This document shows, piece after piece, positions 42,540 through 49,455 of a DNA stretch of 51,535 bases. The stretch lies in the NCBI GenBank assembly GCA_029263475.1, contig JAJCXK010000027.1:1-51535 (forward strand), given 5' to 3'. Source of the DNA: Candidatus Nitrosopumilus sp. (GTDB lineage: Archaea > Thermoproteota > Nitrososphaeria > Nitrososphaerales > Nitrosopumilaceae). Position numbers and translations under genes: made by a program. The notes beneath the pieces are model-generated. The model was given only the letters and a program-made list of their open reading frames with translations. It had not been told where the DNA came from and ran no database searches. The stretch's first letter is position 1. Every line of letters starts with the position of its first letter.

Positions 42540-43421
42540 CTAGATTCTTGGCATGATGCTAAGTCTTGACCTTGTAGAAACTGCAATTACAGATATTATT
42601 GCAACTGCCAATATCATGGCTGCAATCGTTCCAAATTCCGGAACCACCTGCTTTGTGGCAATTTCTCCCGGAGCATCAACATACAATTCATCATGACCAA
42701 ATCCTACTGATTCAACAGTTAGGACGACTGGCATGGAGTCCGATGCATCCATGGGTAATGCAGTCGTAGCATGACTGTTCATCATGGTTCCCTTGTGCAT
42801 GTGACCTTCCTCGTCTAGAATTACTTCAGATCCCTGAGTTGCTTTGATGTTGTACGTGATGTGCTCTATTCCGTTTCCATCCAGATCAGTCAATGTTAGA
42901 TCAATCGTCATTGGTTCGTTGGCCATGCCATCACCTGTTTTGATTTCTGCCATTATCTGATCCAGGTCCATCTTAATGGACATCATCTTGTCGTCCATCA
43001 TGGAACTTGCTCCTGCTTCCTGTATTGTTATCGTACCCTGCATCCATGTGTGAAGCATGCAGTAGTAGGGAATCTCACCTGTCGTATCTGCTGTATACGT
43101 AAAGGAATCATCGGCATTTAGGATGCCTGAATCAAATTCCCCCGTAGCAGTAGGAGTGAAGCCGTCTACAGTTCCTGCAGTAAATGTGTGTATTCCGGCA
43201 CTGTCAGTGTTTGTCATTGTTATGATTGTACCCACATCAACTGTCACATCGCCTGGAGTGTAACAGCCTTCTGCGGCTTCCTCGCACCCTGGAGTGCTAA
43301 GATTTCCCGCAGCTGTGGTAATCGTAACTTCTTCTGCAAATGCCGGCGGAACGCTCAGCATGATTGCAGTTACAAAAACTGCCAATAGTGGAAATATGGT
43401 CGTCTTTGTGCGTATTTTCAT
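42540..43421 (-). CDS. Cupredoxin-like blue copper protein with PEFG-CTERM anchor
   Basis: A 293-aa exported protein. Signal peptide (about 1-29), plastocyanin-type domain (about 30-135) with copper ligands His in AGIHTF and the C-x2-H-x3-M triad of YYCMLHTWMQG, then a second beta domain (about 150-255) and the PEFG-CTERM tail VVPEFGTIAAMILAVAIISV for archaeosortase-type processing. In ammonia oxidisers such proteins carry electrons between the ammonia-oxidation system and the respiratory chain. A hairpin and a regulatory palindrome lie in the 300 bp upstream. Confidence 0.9.
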   Translation of the reverse strand: MKIRTKTTIFPLLAVFVTAIMLSVPPAFAEEVTITTAAGNLSTPGCEEAAEGCYTPGDVTVDVGTIITMTNTDSAGIHTFTAGTVDGFTPTATGEFDSGILNADDSFTYTADTTGEIPYYCMLHTWMQGTITIQEAGASSMMDDKMMSIKMDLDQIMAEIKTGDGMANEPMTIDLTLTDLDGNGIEHITYNIKATQGSEVILDEEGHMHKGTMMNSHATTALPMDASDSMPVVLTVESVGFGHDELYVDAPGEIATKQVVPEFGTIAAMILAVAIISVIAVSTRSRLSIMPRI

Positions 43422-43665
43422 TAACTAACAACCCATAGGCAAAGATAAAAAACTTGATGTCCATAAGTGAGTCATGTGCTTGTTGCACAGTCTTCATTCT
43501 GTAGTAGGAAGAATCTTCCCTCTACTACAGCAAAATAAATCCGTATTTTTGTACGAATAAACAGGGTGATATCTCAAACATGACAAATCTAAAATGCCAT
43601 TTTGATGGATTTTCGTAGACGTTTAGAAAATAATATGTTGGATGATTTTCTTGAGAAACTATTAC
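43422..43665. other. Long upstream region of the cupredoxin gene
   Basis: About 245 bp between the cupredoxin start and the palindrome at 43666. It holds the hairpin at 43499-43530 and no convincing gene; a 64-codon minus-strand ORF (43525-43719) covers the palindrome and is judged spurious. Confidence 0.45.
43499..43530. promoter_or_regulatory. Hairpin in the cupredoxin leader region
   Basis: CTGTAGTAG/CTACTACAG (9 bp) encloses GAAGA-A-TCTTC. It would form in RNA from either strand; on the minus strand it lies about 78-110 nt before the cupredoxin start. Candidate 5'-UTR regulatory structure. Confidence 0.5.
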
Positions 43666-43679
43666 CTTACAATTGTAAA
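43666..43679. promoter_or_regulatory. Palindromic operator CTTACA-AT-TGTAAA
   Basis: One mismatch from the consensus TTTACA-N2-TGTAAA. It lies far (about 245 bp) upstream of the cupredoxin start and downstream of the DUF192 gene; the TATA context is unclear. Confidence 0.55.
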
Positions 43680-43697
43680 ACAAAGTATCTGTTCTTT

Positions 43698-43726
43698 GAA
43701 ATTGATTTTGTAGAATCAATGATTTC
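43698..43726 (-). terminator. Hairpin directly after the DUF192 stop codon
   Basis: GAAATTGATT (43698-43707) pairs with AATCAATGATTTC (43714-43726) with a small bulge, immediately downstream of the DUF192 stop on the minus strand. Probable transcription end of the Kelch-DUF192 operon. Confidence 0.45.
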
Positions 43727-43727
43727 T

Positions 43728-44255
43728 CTAATCTGTTTTGTCTGCAACCCCAGAAAACTTTGAACTGTCAGTAATTCCAAATTTTTCTACAAACCCCGCA
43801 GTTGCCTCGAAGACATACAGTGCATCTGCTCCAGGATCATACACCGTACAATGTTCGGGTTCGGTGGTGCATGGTGGGACATTCTGTTTGATGTGGACTG
43901 TATTTCCCTTGTCATCAAACCAGATGATATCCAGTTCAAATTTCACATTGTGCATCCAAAATGAGTAATTTCCAGATTCTTCATAGATAAACAGCATCCC
44001 CTGATCATATGGGAGTTGTTCTTCAAACATCAGACCCCTGCTTCTTTTCACGTCAGTATCTGCAATTCTGACATCAACTAGGGTGTCATCTAGTTTGATC
44101 GTATTAGAGTAAAATGGTCGCTCATCTGCACTAATTATTTCATGATCTGAAGTGTCTGGAATATTGTTTCCTCCAAACAACGCAATTCCAATTATGGCAA
44201 GCACTGCAATTGGAATTACAATCAGTATTTTGGTTCTCATCGTTTTTGTCTTCAT
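43728..44255 (-). CDS. DUF192 exported protein
   Basis: A 175-aa protein. N-terminal TM/signal segment (about 8-28, ILIVIPIAVLAIIGIALF), then the DUF192 domain: VDVRIADTDVKRSRGLMFEEQLP, FIYEESGNYSFWMHNVKFELDIIWFDDKGN and YVFEATAGFVEKFGI. Two Cys in NVPPCTTEPEHCTVY. The biochemical function of DUF192 is not established. ATG overlaps the Kelch stop (ATGA), so the pair is coupled. Confidence 0.85.
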   Translation of the reverse strand: MKTKTMRTKILIVIPIAVLAIIGIALFGGNNIPDTSDHEIISADERPFYSNTIKLDDTLVDVRIADTDVKRSRGLMFEEQLPYDQGMLFIYEESGNYSFWMHNVKFELDIIWFDDKGNTVHIKQNVPPCTTEPEHCTVYDPGADALYVFEATAGFVEKFGITDSSKFSGVADKTD

Positions 44256-45418
44256 GCCGAATCATTTTCCTGCACAATTGCCTGCTTTTTTCCAAAATAT
44301 TTTGAGACAAAAATTACTGCAAGTATGGACGATATCAAGATCAAAATTGCAATCATCCCAAACTCTGGAATTGTATTATTCTGATATGCGTGATTTAGAT
44401 TACTGTAACTTGCACCTGGCACGAATCCACCTCCCATGACATAGATGGTATCACCTACCGCAGATGAAAATAACCCTTGTCTTGGTACTGGAAGTGGCTG
44501 TAACGTATGCCACGTGTCTTCTTGGGGAATATATGCCTCATTTTCATTAAATGTTCTGACGGTATCCTCTCCTCCAAAGACAAAGATTACCTCATTGAGT
44601 TGAGAAGCGGTGATGCCGTTTCGTGCAGTCGGCATAGGTGCCATGGTTTCCCAGGAATCGTTTTGCGGATCATACACCTCATTGACATCCAGATTTCCGA
44701 CTCCTCGTGCAAATCCACCTATGGCATACAATTTTCCGTCAACTACAGAAGATGCAAGATGTTCTCTAGGAGTCGGCATACTTGCTTTTGCCTCCCATGA
44801 ATCCGTATCAGGATCATATTGCTCAACTGTGGAATATGTTCCATCAATACCAAACCCTCCAACAGCATATAGTTTGCCTGAAATAAATTCTGCAGACAAT
44901 GCACCCCTTGCAGTCGGCATGGTCTTGCCAAACTCCCATTCGTCTTTATCTGAATCATAAATCAGTAAAACATCAGACGCAATCCAGTTTCCAACGTAAC
45001 CGCCAACAACATAGATTTTGCCTTCATGTGATACTGCATCCATGTGATGCAATGTTAGCGGAAGGGATGATACATCTGTCCATTCATCTCCAACAGGGTC
45101 ATAAACGAAGACAGTGTCGGTATCCTCGTCATTGTTGTTCAGCCCGGCAATTACGTAGACCTTGTCATCCAAAGTTGTGGTCGCACTTGACGTTCGACGT
45201 TCTGGCAATTCAGACAAAGTTTTCCAGGATTCAGAGAATTCCTCATCCTTTTCTTCTTGTGCAAAAGATTCCGGTAATGAGAATAGTGTGATGCAAATTG
45301 TCAGCATCACAATTACAAATTGAGTTTTTTTTAATTTAAATGAGTAATGCCTTCTAATTTTTTTTGACATAAATTCGGCGTTTTGTATTACACCTGTTTG
45401 AGATTTGAAATTTGTCAT
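44252..45418 (-). CDS. Kelch-repeat surface protein with PEFG-CTERM anchor
   Basis: A 388-aa protein. Signal peptide after a long basic start (FVIVMLTICITLFSLPESFA), six Kelch blades (repeats ending in YVVGGY, YAVGGF, YAIGGF and FVFGGE with P-x-x-R and DxW motifs; about 60-340), and a PEFG tail (NTIPEFGMIAILILIS). Beta-propellers bind proteins or ligands at the cell surface. ATG at 45418 fits the TATA-like TTTAATAT at 45452-45459; 45370 (MSKKIRR) is an alternative. The regulatory palindrome is 51 nt upstream. Confidence 0.88.
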   Translation of the reverse strand: MTNFKSQTGVIQNAEFMSKKIRRHYSFKLKKTQFVIVMLTICITLFSLPESFAQEEKDEEFSESWKTLSELPERRTSSATTTLDDKVYVIAGLNNNDEDTDTVFVYDPVGDEWTDVSSLPLTLHHMDAVSHEGKIYVVGGYVGNWIASDVLLIYDSDKDEWEFGKTMPTARGALSAEFISGKLYAVGGFGIDGTYSTVEQYDPDTDSWEAKASMPTPREHLASSVVDGKLYAIGGFARGVGNLDVNEVYDPQNDSWETMAPMPTARNGITASQLNEVIFVFGGEDTVRTFNENEAYIPQEDTWHTLQPLPVPRQGLFSSAVGDTIYVMGGGFVPGASYSNLNHAYQNNTIPEFGMIAILILISSILAVIFVSKYFGKKQAIVQENDSA

Positions 45419-45469
45419 TTTTATCGGGATTCATTCCATCGTCAATTCCTCCATATTAAACCAAAGTAC

Positions 45470-45483
45470 CTTACAATTGTAAA
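45470..45483. promoter_or_regulatory. Palindromic operator CTTACA-AT-TGTAAA
   Basis: Centre of the divergent Kelch / HTH-TRASH promoter region. TATA-like elements follow it on both sides (TTTAATAT minus; GATAATAAATA plus), so one site can serve both genes. Confidence 0.7.
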
Positions 45484-45521
45484 GTCTTGATAATAAATAC
45501 AGAAGGGATATAGGATAAATT

Positions 45522-45959
45522 ATGCCCCATGAACTAGATGATACAGACATAGGAATAGTGACTTCACTGCAACAGGACGGGAGAAAATCATTCAGACAGA
45601 TTTCCAGAGAACTCAACATTAGTACTCCCACAGTACAGGCAAGATACCAGAGACTGGTCAATATAGGATTGATAAAGTCAATATCCCCGGTTATTGATTC
45701 TACCAATCTTGCAAATGAGCAAAAAAACAAACTAGTGACATGTGATTGCAATGAATCTCATAATATGGATTTGAAATCAGGCATGTCTGTAAAGATGAAA
45801 TGTGATTTATGCGATGGTCAAATTGGAGACAAGACCCACGTCTTAAAATTTGCAAATTTTGAAAGATTCTTTTGCTGTAACACCTGTAAAACCCAATACA
45901 AGGAAAAGAATAAGGGAAGAATTCAATCAATCATAGAAAAAGCAAAAGAAGAAAATTAA
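45522..45959 (+). CDS. Metal-responsive regulator: AsnC-type HTH fused to TRASH domain
   Basis: A 145-aa protein. Residues about 5-60 (LDDTDIGIVTSLQQDGRKSFRQISRELNISTPTVQARYQRLVNIGLI) are the Lrp/AsnC helix-turn-helix. In place of the RAM domain, a TRASH metal-binding domain follows (about 90-130): MKCDLCDGQI...HVLKFANFERFFCCNTCKTQYKEK, with C-x2-C and CC-x2-C. TRASH domains bind copper or other soft metals. Leaderless by TATA position. It lies amid copper and thiol genes and shares the palindromic operator with them, so it is the best candidate for their regulator. Confidence 0.88.
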   Translation: MPHELDDTDIGIVTSLQQDGRKSFRQISRELNISTPTVQARYQRLVNIGLIKSISPVIDSTNLANEQKNKLVTCDCNESHNMDLKSGMSVKMKCDLCDGQIGDKTHVLKFANFERFFCCNTCKTQYKEKNKGRIQSIIEKAKEEN

Positions 45960-45987
45960 TTTCAAAAAAATTATTTATTTTTAGGTA

Positions 45988-46215
45988 CTAGGATATCTTT
46001 TTCAGCAATTCTTGTTTTTTTGGAATGCCTGTAAATTCTAATTTATCATCAATAACTACCCCAGGTGCAGTGAAGATGGGATGTTTTTCCAAGTATTCTG
46101 GTTTCTCTGTAACGTCTATTACTTCACAGGGAATGTTCATCTCATCCATCATTGTTTCCACAACTTTACAATTTCCACACAATGGTGTCGTCAAGATTTC
46201 AATCTTGTGATTCAT
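45988..46215 (-). CDS. Small thioredoxin/glutaredoxin-like protein (CGNC)
   Basis: A 75-aa protein: MNHKIEILTTPLCGNCKVVETMMDEM, redox motif CGNC, then FTAPGVVIDDKLEFTG with the cis-Pro loop. Resembles the mini-thioredoxins of archaea. ATG at 46215 chosen because the upstream in-frame extension overlaps the YHS gene and is not thioredoxin-like. Last gene of the CcdA-YHS-thioredoxin operon, overlapping YHS by 17 nt. Confidence 0.85.
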   Translation of the reverse strand: MNHKIEILTTPLCGNCKVVETMMDEMNIPCEVIDVTEKPEYLEKHPIFTAPGVVIDDKLEFTGIPKKQELLKKIS

Positions 46216-46345
46216 TTTCAAACTGTTCCGGATTGCTCTCAAATGCCCATCTGCAACTGGCACAACAGAATCGATATTCCTTTCCGTTATGAGAAAGCGT
46301 TTCTCCCTTTTCTCCCATTTCCATTCCACACACAGGATCTTTCAT
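46199..46345 (-). CDS. 48-aa YHS-domain protein
   Basis: ATG at 46345: MKDPVCGMEMGEKGETLSHN, then YRFCCASCRWAFESNPEQF, the complete YHS pattern (C-G-M near the start, F-C-C-x2-C at the middle). YHS domains occur with copper ATPases and heavy-metal enzymes and bind metals. A GGGAG sequence lies about 10 nt upstream and ATG overlaps the CcdA stop as ATGA. Too short to be picked by simple length filters. Confidence 0.85.
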   Translation of the reverse strand: MKDPVCGMEMGEKGETLSHNGKEYRFCCASCRWAFESNPEQFENESQD

Positions 46346-47334
46346 GCATTTATCTCCCTGATTTTACGAACAGAGCGTACAAAGATTGGGCTTAGTATCA
46401 GCACAGCTAGCAAAGCAGTGTAGAATACCTTGAAATTTTCTACATCGTTATGTCCATGTTCATGCTCATCCATTTCAAACTCAGATGGAATGGGGTTCAT
46501 CTCAATCAGACTGTTCCATCCTTGATGGATGAATGTTTCCTCATACCACTCGTGTCCCTCTGGAAGCCCATTGATAATTAAAAATGCCCCTATGACAATG
46601 AGCATCCAACCCGATGCCCTTTCAATTGATTCCCTTTTGAGAGTCAGGCTCTTTGTCGCATTGATTCCAATTACCGCAAGAACGGACATCAGGATCAAAG
46701 GAATTGCCCTTCCTACTCCGTGTACAACGCCCAATGATGCGCCCACCTCGATGCTGCCAGTGCCTGCAATGTAGATTAAAAGCCAATAAAACAAGGGATT
46801 TGGACAACCGACTCCAGCATTTCCCAACAATAATCCCATGAAAAATGATTTTGTGTATTCCCCACGTTTTTGTATAAATTTTGGAGTTCCAGAATATGAT
46901 GGCAGTCTAAGGGAGATTAGTTTAAGCTGTGACAATCCAAAAACAAATGCTGCAATTCCAGCAATTAGAAACATTACGGTTGATGCCTGATCCAATGATG
47001 CACTTTGTCCTATTGCAGCAATTGCTACACCATAAACTGCTATAGTGATTGTTAATCCTAAACCAAAGAGCAATGCCATTGACAGGCCTTTCTTGTATCC
47101 CTGCCCCATGCTCAATGGAACCATTATGAATACAAGCGGCAGGGTGCATGGCAAAATAATCATGGACAAGCCTGCAACATACGCAATCATTATCCATGAA
47201 AGAAATGTGGTGTGCTCTTTTCCCTCGATTGCAAAAGTTGTTCCCAGCGAAAATATTATTCCAATAAAGATTAACGAAAACAGGACAAATGCAATTACCA
47301 CCATGGATTTTTTTGCAAGTACCTGAGAAGACAT
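46342..47334 (-). CDS. CcdA/DsbD-like membrane protein of the metal/thiol operon
   Basis: A 330-aa protein with about eight hydrophobic helices. Conserved Cys motifs: MIILPCTLPLVFIM and NAGVGCPNPLFY, the CcdA redox pair layout. An extracytoplasmic His/Glu stretch (EFEMDEHEHGHNDVE) may bind metal. Likely passes reducing power to the YHS/thioredoxin products encoded immediately downstream. Palindromic operator 37 nt upstream. Confidence 0.82.
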   Translation of the reverse strand: MSSQVLAKKSMVVIAFVLFSLIFIGIIFSLGTTFAIEGKEHTTFLSWIMIAYVAGLSMIILPCTLPLVFIMVPLSMGQGYKKGLSMALLFGLGLTITIAVYGVAIAAIGQSASLDQASTVMFLIAGIAAFVFGLSQLKLISLRLPSYSGTPKFIQKRGEYTKSFFMGLLLGNAGVGCPNPLFYWLLIYIAGTGSIEVGASLGVVHGVGRAIPLILMSVLAVIGINATKSLTLKRESIERASGWMLIVIGAFLIINGLPEGHEWYEETFIHQGWNSLIEMNPIPSEFEMDEHEHGHNDVENFKVFYTALLAVLILSPIFVRSVRKIREINA

Positions 47335-47371
47335 GTGTCATATGGCACACTTTGATACTTAACAGGTAAAC

Positions 47372-47385
47372 TTTACAATTGTAAA
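47372..47385. promoter_or_regulatory. Palindromic operator TTTACA-AT-TGTAAA
   Basis: Perfect arms, in the divergent gap between the CcdA operon and the Met-rich gene. On the minus strand TGTTAAGTATC (47354-47364) lies 7 nt beyond it; on the plus strand TTTTTAATAT follows. Confidence 0.75.
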
Positions 47386-47408
47386 ACGTCTCTTTTTAAT
47401 ATGGATTC

Positions 47409-48077
47409 ATGTCAATGAAATTCGTATTGACAAGTCAGAATACCGTGATAGGAATTGCCGTTGGAATGTTTCTTGTAGGATTGGCATTTGGCTATGTTAC
47501 ATTTGCGGGTTCAACGCATTCTGGTAACATGATGATGAATGATCAGCAAATAATGATGCAGGATTCTCAATTTAGGCAGCAGATGATGGAATCAATCACG
47601 CAAGATCCGGAGGCAATGCGAGTATGGATGCAAAACACTCAGCATGCCGAAGAGATGGGAACCATGATGAGGGACAATCATGACTTTGCAATGCAAATGA
47701 TGTTTACAATAATTGAAGACCCCGCCATACGATTACAGATGCTGGGTCATATGACCGAAAACCCGGAGGCCATGCAGCAGATGATGAGTATGATGGGCAC
47801 GGATATGATGATGAATGACATGACTGGAGACATGATGGGTTCCGGAATGCACGAAATGATGAATCATGAAATGATGATGAAAATGATGCAGAATCCCGAA
47901 ACAAAAGAAAAAATGATTCAAACCATGTCAAAGCATGTAGGTGAAATGCAGCAATTACTGTCTTCAGAATTAACTGAAGAAGAGTTTAACGAACAAATGA
48001 CAAAACTAATGCAGAATCACATGACTGAGATGCAGGAACTTATGTCAGGTCATCCGACACATCCATCAATGAAATAG
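47409..48077 (+). CDS. Methionine-rich, probable copper-binding membrane protein
   Basis: A 222-aa protein. N-terminal anchor (about 12-33, TVIGIAVGMFLVGLAFGYV), then a Met-rich region: about 48 Met in all, with NMMMN, IMMQ, SMMGTDMMMNDM and HEMMMKMMQ clusters plus scattered His. The pattern suits soft-metal (Cu+) binding outside the cell, as in bacterial copper-storage and CopA-type Met-rich proteins, but homology is not established. Operator directly upstream. Confidence 0.75.
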   Translation: MSMKFVLTSQNTVIGIAVGMFLVGLAFGYVTFAGSTHSGNMMMNDQQIMMQDSQFRQQMMESITQDPEAMRVWMQNTQHAEEMGTMMRDNHDFAMQMMFTIIEDPAIRLQMLGHMTENPEAMQQMMSMMGTDMMMNDMTGDMMGSGMHEMMNHEMMMKMMQNPETKEKMIQTMSKHVGEMQQLLSSELTEEEFNEQMTKLMQNHMTEMQELMSGHPTHPSMK

Positions 48078-48089
48078 TATTTTTAAGAA

Positions 48090-48311
48090 TCAATGCCAGA
48101 CACATTTTCTTTTTTCATGGATTTCTTTTCTAGACTTGTTGCCTCTTGGCGTACTTCGTAATTTTACACTGCAGCAAGGACATCGAATTCCAGCATACGT
48201 CAAAAATTCTGAACATACTGGACAAAGTTTCTGCCCGTCATCATATCGATACCGTCCCTTGTATCCCATTGCCTTGAATCTGACACATGTCCCCTTGCAT
48301 ACGTTTGCCAT
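48090..48311 (-). CDS. Cys-rich zinc-finger-like protein
   Basis: A 73-aa basic protein with CKGTC, CPVC and CPCC in a GYKGRYRYDDGQKLCPVCSEFL context. Several thaumarchaeal genomes carry proteins of this type; it probably binds zinc. Divergent from the His-rich gene, with the palindromic operator between. Confidence 0.7.
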   Translation of the reverse strand: MANVCKGTCVRFKAMGYKGRYRYDDGQKLCPVCSEFLTYAGIRCPCCSVKLRSTPRGNKSRKEIHEKRKCVWH

Positions 48312-48354
48312 GTTGTTATTTTACAAAGTTTTACAAGATACTTAACATCCGGAC

Positions 48355-48368
48355 TTTACATTTGTAAG
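48355..48368. promoter_or_regulatory. Palindromic operator TTTACA-TT-TGTAAG
   Basis: One base from perfect. In the divergent gap between the zinc-finger-like gene and the His-rich gene. TGTTAAGTATC (48337-48347, minus) again lies exactly 7 nt beyond it, as at 47372. Confidence 0.7.
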
Positions 48369-48431
48369 TTATTCAAGTCAAATGACAATAACTTTCAAAA
48401 GTTAAAATGATGTTGAAATGATGAGAAATCG

Positions 48432-48650
48432 ATGAATCATTTTACATTTTTTGGGATTCTGATTGCGTTTGTTTCTGTCATCGGGATGGCGTCTGCTGCA
48501 GAAGCCCACCCTCATGCAACCATTGATCTTTTGGAATCACATTCGCATAACATGCATGATGAAATGTTTCAGGAAAGTTTCATAGTTCATACGTTTGAAG
48601 AAGTGATATTTTCAGTGTTTGATTTTATCAATTCACATCTACCCTTCTAA
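48432..48650 (+). CDS. His-rich small secreted protein
   Basis: A 72-aa protein. Signal peptide (about 1-24, FFGILIAFVSVIGMASAAEA), then HPHATIDLLESHSHNMHDEMF, rich in His and Met and suited to bind copper or another metal. Convergent with the DsbA gene, with a 12-nt overlap at the 3' ends. Confidence 0.7.
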   Translation: MNHFTFFGILIAFVSVIGMASAAEAHPHATIDLLESHSHNMHDEMFQESFIVHTFEEVIFSVFDFINSHLPF

Positions 48651-49433
48651 ACTCTCTATCACTCTTTGAAATGAAGAGAAAGGCTGAGCACCTATTATTT
48701 TTGTAAATCCTACCTCTTCATTGCCTACAAAAAATCCAGGTGTACCTGTAACGCCATAAGCTTGACCGTCCAGAAGGTCTTTTTTAATCTCGTCAATATG
48801 CTTTGCACTTGACATGCAAGAGTCAAATTCGTCTTCATCTACGCCTATCTCAATGGCATATTTTTTGAACAGATCCACTGATTCAAGGACCTCCACATTT
48901 TGCCAGTTTCTCTGATTCTCAAATATTATGTCATGCATCTCCCAGAATTTCCCTTGATCATCGGTACATTCTGCTGCATGAGATGCGGGAACTGCGTTTG
49001 GATGAATGCTTTCAATTGGAAAATCCCTGAACACCAAATTGACCTTGCCGTTGTTGATGTAATTTTCCATCAGAAGTGGCAGCGTCTCTGAATGGAACTT
49101 TGCACAGAAAGGACACTGGAAGTCTGAGAATTCCACGATTGTAAACTTGGCATCTGGGTTTCCTCTTACCGGATCGTCATCAGATGAGATAATTTTTGGC
49201 AGTTGTGATGGGCCTTGTGTTGCTACTTGCGACGGTTGAGCATTTCCAAGAATTTTAGACGATTCTTGCATGACCATCTGTTCGGGTTCTGCAGTCTCCA
49301 TTGCAAAAGTATAACCTCCAAAAAATGCTGCAATGCCGACTGCAATGATAATTCCAAGTATCAGTTTTCCATTATGTGATTTCTGAGTAACTGTGTTGTT
49401 TTCAGATGGTTGGTTTTCTTCCAAGAATACCAA
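48639..49433 (-). CDS. DsbA-family thiol oxidoreductase, membrane-anchored (copy 2)
   Basis: A 264-aa protein. TM anchor (about 23-45), extracytoplasmic linker, then the DsbA fold with CPFC in FSDFQCPFCAKFH, a helical insert (CTDDQGKFWEMHDIIFENQ) and cis-Pro loop VTGTPGFFVGNE. TTG start fits the TATA-like TTAATAAATAAA upstream. A perfect palindromic operator lies 32 nt upstream. Related to the copy at 22164-22868. Confidence 0.9.
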   Translation of the reverse strand: MVFLEENQPSENNTVTQKSHNGKLILGIIIAVGIAAFFGGYTFAMETAEPEQMVMQESSKILGNAQPSQVATQGPSQLPKIISSDDDPVRGNPDAKFTIVEFSDFQCPFCAKFHSETLPLLMENYINNGKVNLVFRDFPIESIHPNAVPASHAAECTDDQGKFWEMHDIIFENQRNWQNVEVLESVDLFKKYAIEIGVDEDEFDSCMSSAKHIDEIKKDLLDGQAYGVTGTPGFFVGNEEVGFTKIIGAQPFSSFQRVIESLEG

Positions 49434-49455
49434 AATTCAAGTCTTGATTTATTTA

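Noticed and set aside
43525..43719. 64-codon minus-strand ORF
   Set aside because: It covers the regulatory palindrome and one arm of the hairpin, and its composition looks random.
44507..45291. Long plus-strand ORFs opposite the Kelch gene
   Set aside because: They are mirror frames of the clear minus-strand Kelch repeats with no family features.
46199..46329. Longer thioredoxin start at 46329
   Set aside because: The extra N-terminal residues are the YHS gene read in another frame; ATG at 46215 gives a normal-length mini-thioredoxin.
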